Positions 8,542 through 16,896 of a stretch of DNA of 64,000 nt are shown piece after piece. Each line of letters opens with the position of its first letter. The stretch's first letter is position 1. A model generated the notes under the pieces. It worked only from the letters and a program-made list of their open reading frames with translations, made no database searches and was not told the DNA's origin. Position numbers and translations under genes: made by a program. The DNA is from Flavobacterium gelatinilyticum. GTDB taxonomy: Bacteria > Bacteroidota > Bacteroidia > Flavobacteriales > Flavobacteriaceae. The DNA lies in NCBI RefSeq assembly GCF_027111295.1, contig NZ_CP114287.1, positions 62,001 through 126,000 on the forward strand. Direction: 5' to 3'.

Positions 8542-10089
8542 ATGCTAAAACGTACCAATTCTGCCGAAGAGATCCATGTATCTCTCGCAGCCAAAAGTTT
8601 TGACGCAGGTCAGAATGAAGTCCAATTTGAAAGCGCTTCGGATAGTCAGGGGCAAATAGAAAAACTTCTGTCCCAATACTCAAAAGTAGCAATCGAAACC
8701 CCAATCAGACCTTTTCATGAAAGCAATCTTCAGGAGATACTTAAGAAAGTCGATTATGGTGTTTTATGTCTGCTGGAAGGCACGTGGGTAAGCCATATAC
8801 ACAACGGAAAAAACGATAGAAAGTTCATAGGGAGCGGTATTCATACTACCATTATGCCGTCTCCTGGAACCAATGCAGGCACGATTCCGGGAAAATACAG
8901 CTTTGAATGCGAAGAATATATCGAAAAACTGACCTTTAATTTAGTTGAAGGAGGAGTCCGAAATCGCGGCGGTGCAAACGAACAATTCTGCGGTGCCATA
9001 AAATACGAGCAGAGCATTAAAAGTGTAAACAAAGTTGGAGATCAATTAAAATATACCCCAATTCATGAAGAGAACGGAATGTATTTATGGCTTAGTGATG
9101 TATTCAATTATGCCGCTACCGAAAAAACAATTAAAGATGATCGTGGTATACACGCTATAGCGCCAGATAATGAGAACAAAGATTTATATAAAAGCGGCTA
9201 TCAGGACGAAACCCTTTTTCATATTATTAATGAAAAAGGCGAAAAAGAATATGTAACTCTTGAAAATTTAAACGGAAGAGACTACTTTGATATTCTTCCG
9301 GCAAAAGAACTTAAACCCGGAGCCGGCCAGACAGGACCTTATTTTATACCGGATTACTCGATTTCAAGAAGCGGTGTTATACCGCATGGCAGCACCATAA
9401 CCTTATTAGGAGATATGGTTCCTACGGTTGTGAAAGTTGATGGAAAAGATAAAGTAGTATATGTAATAAACGGCGCCCCGGATTTTCCCGAAGGAAAAGC
9501 AGCATGGAAATACGACCATCTTTCTATTTCCAGAACAATGGGTGGTGCCGGCGCAAGCGCAGATCCTATAAATCTGGACGATCCTGCACCGGCCTGGGTA
9601 ACTCAGGTGCTTGATGATGTGAATGATCCGGGAGAAAATAAAATCTACACACAACGTATTCTTGCTCACCCTTTATATCCGTATTCAGTACGACCGGATT
9701 TGCGTCTTCGCGACAGCAATACAGGAGAAAATATAGTAAATCATGCTTTCATTCAGATGTCTTCTAAAAATAAAACCGGAGCGCAGGGCGGGGTTTTAAA
9801 TGTTCCGTTTGTAAATCGCTTTGTTCCTGCTGTTGAAATGAATATGAGAATGTGGATCGAAACGGTTAAGGAAGGAGACAAAGAAATTCTACAGCTGCAA
9901 TACGAGCAGATTATATTTTTTGAATTTGATTTTGGCGATGACGGCGGTACTACAAGCTGGCCTCATATACAAGTAAATACACTTCGTAAAATAGATGATG
10001 TTTCGGCAGAAGAGAAACGTTTAATCGAAGAACAATTTTCAGCGTCTAAAGCGGCAGCAGCTTCGGGATGTCCTTATCATAAAGAATAA
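8542..10089 (+). CDS. Predicted beta-barrel (nitrobindin/FABP-like) protein of the LodA-like operon
   Basis: 515 aa from the ATG at 8542; an upstream in-frame TTG (8509) adds 11 atypical residues and is less likely. The region around residues 70-160 reads LCLLEGTWVSHIHNG, then FIGSGIHTTIMPSPGTN and EEYIEKLTFNLVEGGVRNRG, reminiscent of nitrobindin/lipocalin-like heme barrels that begin with a G-x-W strand. A second strand-rich half follows, with IPHGSTITLLGDMVPTVV and LQYEQIIFFEFDFGDDGG. The C-terminus ends in SGCPYHKE. There is no signal peptide. It is the first gene of the operon with ferritin-like, LodA-like, radical SAM and flavoprotein genes, so I infer a partner or accessory role, possibly heme or peroxide chemistry. 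The family is uncertain. Confidence 0.55.
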   Translation: MLKRTNSAEEIHVSLAAKSFDAGQNEVQFESASDSQGQIEKLLSQYSKVAIETPIRPFHESNLQEILKKVDYGVLCLLEGTWVSHIHNGKNDRKFIGSGIHTTIMPSPGTNAGTIPGKYSFECEEYIEKLTFNLVEGGVRNRGGANEQFCGAIKYEQSIKSVNKVGDQLKYTPIHEENGMYLWLSDVFNYAATEKTIKDDRGIHAIAPDNENKDLYKSGYQDETLFHIINEKGEKEYVTLENLNGRDYFDILPAKELKPGAGQTGPYFIPDYSISRSGVIPHGSTITLLGDMVPTVVKVDGKDKVVYVINGAPDFPEGKAAWKYDHLSISRTMGGAGASADPINLDDPAPAWVTQVLDDVNDPGENKIYTQRILAHPLYPYSVRPDLRLRDSNTGENIVNHAFIQMSSKNKTGAQGGVLNVPFVNRFVPAVEMNMRMWIETVKEGDKEILQLQYEQIIFFEFDFGDDGGTTSWPHIQVNTLRKIDDVSAEEKRLIEEQFSASKAAAASGCPYHKE

Positions 10090-10175
10090 AATCAAAAAAT
10101 AAATCAAAGTATCTGAACAGAAAACTTTGATTCCCCAAAAATCAAAAAAAATAAAAACAAACAAAAAAAGACATT

Positions 10176-11678
10176 ATGAATTTCAACCCCAAACGAGACC
10201 ATTTTATATCACCGATATTAGAATGGGCAAAAGCAAATAATGCCCCCAAAGCAAATTTAAATACTGGAAAAAACCTGTTCATTACTACAGATTTAGCTCA
10301 GGAGATTGCTGATAATGTAATACATGATGATGTAACTGAGATAAAACCTTTTAAAGTTCCCGCTCAGTTTAACGGAAAAGATTATATCACGATGCTTCTT
10401 CAGATTGATGCCGAGATTGAGCAGGGCTTAATGCTTCAGTATCTATATGCGGCTTACAGCATTGGAGGACCGCAGATTCCGGAAAAACACAGAGAAAAAG
10501 TGCATACCTGGCAGAATATAATTCTGGGTATTGCAAAAGAAGAAATGGGACATTTTATCTCGGTTCAGAATGTATTGAAAGTAATTGGAGCGCCACTAAA
10601 TTTCGGACGTGAAAGTTATCCGTGGGACAGTCCTTTTTATCCGTTTCCTTTTACCCTTGAAAGGTTTTCTCTCAGCTCACTTGCCAAATACGTATATGCC
10701 GAAGCTCCCGCAGAATGGCTTGAAAGCGGTGAACCTTTGGCAGAAGAAATAAAAAAATCAGTAAATTCAACAGTCTCAGATCCGCATACAGTGGGAGCCT
10801 TGTTTATTGTATTGCTGCAGCTTATCCAGGATCCGGATGTAATTTCAGACGAAACCTTTCAGGCTGCAACCTACAATTATCAGGCTAAGTTTGATGAATG
10901 GGGACGCGGTTATACAGGAGGAAACAGAGGAAGCGACGGACAAAACATTTATACCAAAAGTCCGGATGTATTAGTAGCTCCTTTATTATCCCGAGATGAT
11001 GCCTACAATGCCTTGTCGGAAATTGCAGAGCAGGGAGAAGGCTTAGATACAAAAGATACCGTACCCTCGCATTTTGAGCGTTTTTTGCACATCTATAAAG
11101 AATACAAAGAAATACTGGCAGAAATTCCTGCATTTGAACCTTCACGAAATGTGGCAACAAATCCGTATGTGGGTTCAACAGACGATTTGGAAACTGCCGT
11201 GGCCGCAATTGAAACAGAAGGCGATAAAATTACAAATCCGGAGTGCATACTTTGGGCAGATTTATGCGATATACGGTATCGATTGCTGCTTAATTTCTTA
11301 AACCATAGTTTTTTACTGGATAACGGGTATAACAATTCAGGAAGTTATTCGCCGAGAGGTATGATTATCAATTCCGCTTTTGGAGAAATGTATAATTTAA
11401 GAAGCCTGTCTACAATTTTGGTTCAGACCCCAATAAATAAAAGTAACGATAAAACGGCAGGACCTCCTTTTACACTTCCGTATACATTCGATCTGCCTTT
11501 TGGAGAACACAATAGATGGAGACTGCACAAAGATCTGCTGGAAGCCTCAAATAACATTATTAAAAAATTGAAGAGGTTAAAAAATCAGCCGCATATTCAG
11601 TACCTGAACGGATTACAGGAAGCCGATCAAAAACTGCTTCAGGCAATTGCAAGTTTAACACAAGAAAATTTGGTATAG
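10176..11678 (+). CDS. VioB-type ferritin-like protein
   Basis: 500 aa. Residues ~65-270 match the ferritin-like domain of VioB/RebD-type iminophenyl-pyruvate dimer synthases: ITMLLQIDAEIEQGLMLQYL, then IILGIAKEEMGHFISVQNVL and YPFPFTLERFSLSSL. E82, E123 and H126 (the ExxH motif) are the likely metal ligands. The C-terminal half (residues ~275-500) is helical with no motif I know; it includes FNLPF-like PYTFDLPFGEHNRW. Ferritin-like proteins of this type occur near tailoring oxidases in natural-product and quinoprotein clusters. It lies 86 bp after the barrel gene and 34 bp before the LodA-like gene. I infer an oxidase or accessory function; there is no evidence for violacein-type chemistry here because the other vio genes are absent. 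Confidence 0.75.
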   Translation: MNFNPKRDHFISPILEWAKANNAPKANLNTGKNLFITTDLAQEIADNVIHDDVTEIKPFKVPAQFNGKDYITMLLQIDAEIEQGLMLQYLYAAYSIGGPQIPEKHREKVHTWQNIILGIAKEEMGHFISVQNVLKVIGAPLNFGRESYPWDSPFYPFPFTLERFSLSSLAKYVYAEAPAEWLESGEPLAEEIKKSVNSTVSDPHTVGALFIVLLQLIQDPDVISDETFQAATYNYQAKFDEWGRGYTGGNRGSDGQNIYTKSPDVLVAPLLSRDDAYNALSEIAEQGEGLDTKDTVPSHFERFLHIYKEYKEILAEIPAFEPSRNVATNPYVGSTDDLETAVAAIETEGDKITNPECILWADLCDIRYRLLLNFLNHSFLLDNGYNNSGSYSPRGMIINSAFGEMYNLRSLSTILVQTPINKSNDKTAGPPFTLPYTFDLPFGEHNRWRLHKDLLEASNNIIKKLKRLKNQPHIQYLNGLQEADQKLLQAIASLTQENLV

Positions 11679-11712
11679 CCAATATAATTTAACTATTTAA
11701 AAATATTACGAT

Positions 11713-14004
11713 ATGAAAATTATAGAGTTACGAATTCTTCCTCCAATTGCCATAGGCAGATTAGGAGAATCAAATACACCAATGGCTGCCTATGATCTTG
11801 AGTTATCAAAAGATAAGCCGCTCGATTACAGAGAAATTATCCCAAAAACAACTTTATCTGTAGATCCTGTTACCGGAGAAATTAAAGCAGCAAATCCGCT
11901 GAATATAAAATTTAAAGAAGCATCGGGACTTGCTGACCGCAAAGGAAAAATTCATCCCGTTTCGCCTTTTTTGGAAGTTTTTGCCATAACCGATGAAAAT
12001 AAGGATGACTTAGTACCACTTACAGAAGAACTCCTTACTAAAGCAGGATTAAGCCTAAAGGATATCAGTTGGGATGTAAATGTGGCGAACATAAAAATAT
12101 TCAGAAGAACCGAAGATGTAAATGATAAAATGACCGCTTCGATTACGAATATTAATTCGCACGAATTAAAACCATTACTTGCTGACTGTAACAATTTTTT
12201 GAAAGATAAAAAATTACCGCTCGGTTCTGTTCAGTATGTAAAACCAACCAAAGATTTTCCCGGATTAAGACTGCGATATACACCGGCAGGCGGAAAAATT
12301 TACGGTTCTGATTTATACAGGAAAACAGGTCCCGGAGAAAAAGATTTCGAAAAAGACCCGACTTTTAATAACGCAGATCAGATATTGTATAATAAAGAAA
12401 AAGGCAAATGGTGCGGTTATAAAGAAGGCAGTAATCCTAATTTGTTTTACACCGCTCCAGCTCAAATTTTTGCCGGATATTCCTATAGCGACAGCGAGCA
12501 AAGCTATCAGGTAAGCTGGGGATATATTGATGATGAATGCGATGGTTTTGTTACTGTTAAGTTGAAAACACCAGAAAAAACGCTGACAGCCAAAGCGCAT
12601 ATTAGTGCCGGACCGCCTGCTTTTGCTCCTGATACACTGCCAATTCGTGTTGTTTCTGATGAGCTGGAACAGATTATTTTGAGCACAGAGATAGAAGGAG
12701 AGGTAGAAATCGAAGAAGCCGAAGAAATTATCAGAAGAGCTTTTGAAACCATCCGACTTATGAATACCGCAATCATGAACGGTAATAGTTATGAAGGAAA
12801 ACAAAATGTTGCCAGTACAATGGTACGTCAGAATACCAATGATTTCGGACGCCTTTTTGAACCTATTATGGCATCTTCTCTGGTTGATAATCTGGCTTTG
12901 CAGTTACTGCATGAAAGGGTATTCAATGGTATCAGTTCCGGTGCATCGCCGTGGTTTAGCGATTTACTGCGAAGACCTACAGAAATAGGCGATTTATCAA
13001 GTAAAGCACTTCGAAAAATGCCGGCCTTAATGCGTGGTGCCGATGGAAGATCGCTTACCTTCACGTACAGACAAATCAATACGATTATCAAAGCTGCGGC
13101 GACTTCGATATTTAAAGATGCCAATCCGGATACACTTCCCGTATCGTATGGTTCGCCTTTAAAAGCGGCCAATTTAACCGCACAGCTTCATTACAGAGGA
13201 GAAGGAAATCCTATTGCAGTACTGCCAAGAACCGCGATTTCAAATTGTTTTCCGGGACTGGAATTTGATTTTAGAAATCTGTGGAGAAGGGCTTTCAACG
13301 GAATCATATTAATTGAAAACAACAATTATGTGCTGGAAGCCACCGAAGAGAAATTCAGCAATCTTGTAGGTCACCGATTAGTGGCTATAGAAGGCAAACC
13401 GACAATGGTTCAGACTTTTGGACCTGTTTTTCCTGATGGTGATAATGTTCCTTTAAAAACAGATGCCAATCCAAACGGTGTTTCGTTTATGGAATGGTCA
13501 AATTCTATGGTTCATGTTTTACAAAAGCAGGGGCAGGAAGTAGTATGCCATTTTACAGCAGAACCGTCAAAACCGGAAGTGGTAGTCGATTTAAAAGATC
13601 TGGATGATCCGAAGAAATACAAAGCCGTAACTTTGACCGTTAATACCATATTTGACGGAAACAGCGCCGCATTTTCAGATACTATTCTGCAGCCGGGAGA
13701 ATTAACTCAGGGATTATGTGCCCCGTGGCAAAATGATTATCGTGAATGTTCCTGTTATTATTGGGCCGCCAGCCGACCTGATTTTGTAAACATTGTTCCG
13801 GATGAAAATGGTCTGAGTACAGGCGATTTATGGATGTCCAAAAAACGAACAGGATCGTATATTCCGGATGACTGGAAAAATTCAAGACTCCTTTCATATC
13901 AGGATCTTTTTGAGAACTGGCAGGGCGAACTTAACTTTATTATCGAAGGAAAAGATGCAATCGAAAGTAAACCTGTAAAACCCAAAACAGCCGATAAGAA
14001 ATGA
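11713..14004 (+). CDS. LodA/GoxA-like quinoprotein amino-acid oxidase (predicted CTQ cofactor)
   Basis: 763 aa. The N-terminus IIELRILPPIAIGRLGESNT matches the start of LodA/GoxA enzymes (I-x-P-x-I-x-x-x-R-x-G-N/E-S), which oxidise lysine or glycine with a cysteine tryptophylquinone made from their own residues. Further hallmarks are NCFPGLEFDF (residues 511-520) and the C-terminal ELTQGLCAPWQNDYRECSCY (663-682). W672 is the likely cofactor tryptophan; C612, 60 residues earlier, fits the spacing known for LodA (C516/W581), though I cannot align it reliably. No signal peptide, as in other family members. The stop overlaps the start of the radical SAM gene by 4 bp, so the two are co-translated. 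Substrate unknown. Confidence 0.85.
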   Translation: MKIIELRILPPIAIGRLGESNTPMAAYDLELSKDKPLDYREIIPKTTLSVDPVTGEIKAANPLNIKFKEASGLADRKGKIHPVSPFLEVFAITDENKDDLVPLTEELLTKAGLSLKDISWDVNVANIKIFRRTEDVNDKMTASITNINSHELKPLLADCNNFLKDKKLPLGSVQYVKPTKDFPGLRLRYTPAGGKIYGSDLYRKTGPGEKDFEKDPTFNNADQILYNKEKGKWCGYKEGSNPNLFYTAPAQIFAGYSYSDSEQSYQVSWGYIDDECDGFVTVKLKTPEKTLTAKAHISAGPPAFAPDTLPIRVVSDELEQIILSTEIEGEVEIEEAEEIIRRAFETIRLMNTAIMNGNSYEGKQNVASTMVRQNTNDFGRLFEPIMASSLVDNLALQLLHERVFNGISSGASPWFSDLLRRPTEIGDLSSKALRKMPALMRGADGRSLTFTYRQINTIIKAAATSIFKDANPDTLPVSYGSPLKAANLTAQLHYRGEGNPIAVLPRTAISNCFPGLEFDFRNLWRRAFNGIILIENNNYVLEATEEKFSNLVGHRLVAIEGKPTMVQTFGPVFPDGDNVPLKTDANPNGVSFMEWSNSMVHVLQKQGQEVVCHFTAEPSKPEVVVDLKDLDDPKKYKAVTLTVNTIFDGNSAAFSDTILQPGELTQGLCAPWQNDYRECSCYYWAASRPDFVNIVPDENGLSTGDLWMSKKRTGSYIPDDWKNSRLLSYQDLFENWQGELNFIIEGKDAIESKPVKPKTADKK

Positions 14005-15386
14005 CCCAAACCATTGAAAAACTTACCGAAACGCAGCAAAATGCTTTACTGGCATCAAGACTGGCACAAGTTATTGTACCGCAGTCCAAACCGTATTCTG
14101 CGAAAGCTCATCTGATAAAAGGCGGACAATCTACTCAGATTTTTATCCCAAATGGAAGTCGGCTGTATACTATTCCGCAGGAAATCGAACAGAAAATAGC
14201 TTTTCTAATTCAGGAAAAAGATGAAAAAGCCCTGCAAAAAGAACTTCTTCATTTAGGACTCGAAGCGCCGGATTATATAACAGATGAACCATTGCAGAGC
14301 CCGCCATTGCATGCTTTGTCTCTGGCAATAGCGCAAAATTGCAATATGGGCTGTACGTATTGTTATGCCGATCAGGGAGATTTTGGCGGACCATCAAAAA
14401 ATATGACTTTAGAAACCGCTTTTAAGGCCATTGATTTATTGGTGAAAGATTGTCCCGAAGGAGGAAAAGCACAACTCACTTTTTTAGGAGGAGAACCCCT
14501 GATTAACAGATCTGCCATAAAAGAAGCTGTATGGTATACCGAAACCAGTGCAAAAAAGAAAAATGTACAGATTAGTTATTCTATTACAACAAATGGAACC
14601 CTGTTGACAGAAAGTGATGCCTTTTTTTTTGAAGAATACGGTTTTTCAGTAACCATCAGCTTAGACGGAATAGGTAAGGAACACGATCTCAACCGCCCCA
14701 TGAAAGGCGGTCAGGGAAGTTATGACCGGATAATGAAAAATGTACAGCCTTTATTGCTGCTGCAAAAGAAAATGCAGGTTTCCGTAAGAGTCACCGTAAC
14801 TCCCGAAACGACGAATCTTCCGGATGTTTTAGATGAGTTTATCCGTATGGGATTTCACGGTGTTGGTTTTTCCCCTTTACTGCGATCCAGTAACGGACAA
14901 AACGAAATGAACAATGAGCAGTTGTCCGTTATGCTGGAGAATATGATTGCCTGTGGTCTTGCTTTTGAAAAAAATGTTCTGGCAGGAAAACGTTATCCTT
15001 TTTTGAATATGGTAAATGCACTGAAAGAAATATCAAAAGGAACGCACCGCCCTTATCCATGCGGTGCAGGAGCAGGTTATATGGGCGTTTCTGCAGATGA
15101 AGAATTGTTTGCCTGTCATCGTTTTGTAAATGAAGACGCGGGAAAAATGGGAAACCTAAACGAAGGTATACAGCCTGATCTTCAAAACAACTGGCTTGCT
15201 TCCCGACATGTAAATACTCAGGAACCCTGCTCAAAATGCTGGGCGCGATACCTTTGTGGCGGCGGCTGTCACCATGAAGTTATTGAGAAAGGAAGACCGG
15301 CATGCGATTATATCCGTTCCTGGCTGTTCTATACCATACAGGCCAGTGAAAGATTATCACGATTAAAACCCAACTGGAATAACTGA
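14001..15386 (+). CDS. Radical SAM/SPASM protein-modifying enzyme, QhpD-like
   Basis: 461 aa. The radical SAM cluster motif is CNMGCTYC (C114, C118, C121), followed by FLGGEPLI and SITTNGTLL. The SPASM region holds C354, C372, C410, C413, C419, C423 and C435 (GYMGVSADEELFACHRF, then CSKCWARYLCGGGCHHE), enough for two auxiliary [4Fe-4S] clusters. This layout is that of peptide/protein maturases such as QhpD, AlbA/SCIFF-type thioether enzymes and anSME. Residues 1-100 form an extra N-terminal domain that could bind the substrate. Being coupled by a 4-bp overlap to the LodA-like gene, its most probable substrate is that protein; no small precursor peptide was found in the operon. Thioether formation is inference. 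Confidence 0.85.
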   Translation: MTQTIEKLTETQQNALLASRLAQVIVPQSKPYSAKAHLIKGGQSTQIFIPNGSRLYTIPQEIEQKIAFLIQEKDEKALQKELLHLGLEAPDYITDEPLQSPPLHALSLAIAQNCNMGCTYCYADQGDFGGPSKNMTLETAFKAIDLLVKDCPEGGKAQLTFLGGEPLINRSAIKEAVWYTETSAKKKNVQISYSITTNGTLLTESDAFFFEEYGFSVTISLDGIGKEHDLNRPMKGGQGSYDRIMKNVQPLLLLQKKMQVSVRVTVTPETTNLPDVLDEFIRMGFHGVGFSPLLRSSNGQNEMNNEQLSVMLENMIACGLAFEKNVLAGKRYPFLNMVNALKEISKGTHRPYPCGAGAGYMGVSADEELFACHRFVNEDAGKMGNLNEGIQPDLQNNWLASRHVNTQEPCSKCWARYLCGGGCHHEVIEKGRPACDYIRSWLFYTIQASERLSRLKPNWNN

Positions 15387-15392
15387 TTGTAA

Positions 15393-16886
15393 ATGAAAAT
15401 ACTGCCCGAAACTTTTGATGTGTTTATTCTTGGCGCCGGACCCGCCGGATTGTGCGCGGCCATACGATTGCTGGATATGGGATATTCTGTCGGACTGCTG
15501 GAACAGGAAGTATTTCCAAGACCTCAGATAGGCGAATCACTCTCTCCGGGAATACGTAATATTTTTGATTATCTCAATGCATCGCCTATATTGGATAATT
15601 CAGAATATTTAGAAAATACCGGTGCCAAAGTTATTTGGGAAAGCAGGGAAGAAATATACAATCGTTCCGGGCAGCAAAACGGAGGAATAATCGTAGACAG
15701 GAGCAGGCTCGATCAGGAACTCCTTAAATTTTCGGTTTCCAAAGATTTGTATGTCATACAACCCGGAAAATTACTGCATTCGAAAAAATCAGAAGATGTG
15801 TGGCATTTAGAAATCGCTCATAATTCAGAGGAAGTTACAGCGAAGGCAAAAGTCGTACTGGATGCCCGCGGACGTAAAGGCACACTTTTGAGTGATAGAC
15901 TTTCAATTGCGCCGCCTGCCGTTGCGGTATGGACGCATATAGAAAACAACTCTATTTACAATGAAGCATTTATAGAAGCTGTCGATAACGGCTGGCTATG
16001 GGGATCGCCCATTTGCGGTAAACGGTACCGCATTATGGCTTTTACTGATCCTGCTGCCCTTAAAACAAACAAAGACCGGCATCTTTGGAATTTAATGCAA
16101 AAAACACAATTGTTTGCTTCATTAACAGGAAAATTAAAAAACATCTCTATAGAAACGTGTTCCGTTACTTCGTTTGTTAATCAGTTGCCCTGGCATAATC
16201 AGTTTATAAAAATTGGCGAAGCGGCATTTACATTAGATCCGCTTTCGTCTACCGGTGTAGAAAAAGCAATGCGGTTTTCTTTGCAGACGGCTATTGCCGT
16301 AAATACCTTTTTGAAAGATCCGGACTCAGAGCATCCAAAGAATTTTTATGAAGAAAAAATGATAGAATCGGTTGTCAGCCACGCAGACTGGACAGCCGAT
16401 TACTATCGTAATGCATGGTTGTACAATACTCAATCAGAGTTCTGGACAAAACGAACCGACTTTAAGCTGGACATTTCAAAAAACAAAACCGATTTTACCA
16501 GTAAACTTGAAAAAGAATTTTCTAAAAAGAACATTCTCATCGAAAAGAAACAAACAGCATCCATTCCTGTTGATTATGTTTTATACAGCCTCTGGAATGA
16601 AGAAGTGATAGTTTCTTCTAAAATTGCATTTAAATCTACATATGCCGTCGATAAGGATTGTATCGTTATAAAAGAAGCAGTTATTCATCCTAATTTAGAA
16701 AGGCCTTTGGTATATCTGGATCAGATTGAATTATTCTCTTTATTTAAAATTATAAATGGTAAAACCGTTTCTGGTGTTTTAAATCATCTAAACCATAATA
16801 TACCATTAGAAAAATCAAAAAAAATACTGGCTTTTCTTTTGACTAATCAGTTGTTGGTTGTAAATGAAAAATGCCCGAAAATTTAG
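15393..16886 (+). CDS. LodB/QhpG-like FAD-dependent monooxygenase with extra C-terminal domain
   Basis: 497 aa. The FAD-binding fold is clear: DVFILGAGPAGLCAAIRLLD (G-x-G-x-x-G), then PQIGESLSPGIRNIF, DARGRKGTLLSDRL and a second FAD motif at IGEAAFTLDPLSSTGVEKAM. It belongs to the halogenase/geranylgeranyl-reductase-like flavoproteins but lacks the WxWxIP motif of tryptophan halogenases, so a hydroxylase is more likely. LodB and QhpG are flavoproteins of this type that modify the tryptophan of CTQ proteins; here it follows LodA-like and QhpD-like genes by 6 bp. Residues ~395-497 form an added domain resembling a PqqD-like winged helix (GKTVSGVLNHLNHNIPLEKS, then AFLLTNQLLVV), possibly for substrate recognition. 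It is the last gene of the operon, converging on the next gene with a 10-bp gap. Confidence 0.8.
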   Translation: MKILPETFDVFILGAGPAGLCAAIRLLDMGYSVGLLEQEVFPRPQIGESLSPGIRNIFDYLNASPILDNSEYLENTGAKVIWESREEIYNRSGQQNGGIIVDRSRLDQELLKFSVSKDLYVIQPGKLLHSKKSEDVWHLEIAHNSEEVTAKAKVVLDARGRKGTLLSDRLSIAPPAVAVWTHIENNSIYNEAFIEAVDNGWLWGSPICGKRYRIMAFTDPAALKTNKDRHLWNLMQKTQLFASLTGKLKNISIETCSVTSFVNQLPWHNQFIKIGEAAFTLDPLSSTGVEKAMRFSLQTAIAVNTFLKDPDSEHPKNFYEEKMIESVVSHADWTADYYRNAWLYNTQSEFWTKRTDFKLDISKNKTDFTSKLEKEFSKKNILIEKKQTASIPVDYVLYSLWNEEVIVSSKIAFKSTYAVDKDCIVIKEAVIHPNLERPLVYLDQIELFSLFKIINGKTVSGVLNHLNHNIPLEKSKKILAFLLTNQLLVVNEKCPKI

Positions 16887-16896
16887 GGATTTCAAA

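Noticed and set aside
13995..14010. Possible frameshift between LodA-like and radical SAM genes
   Set aside because: It is a regular ATGA overlap; both proteins are complete.
15393..16886. Tryptophan halogenase
   Set aside because: FAD motifs fit the superfamily, but the WxWxIP motif is missing and the context is a CTQ protein.
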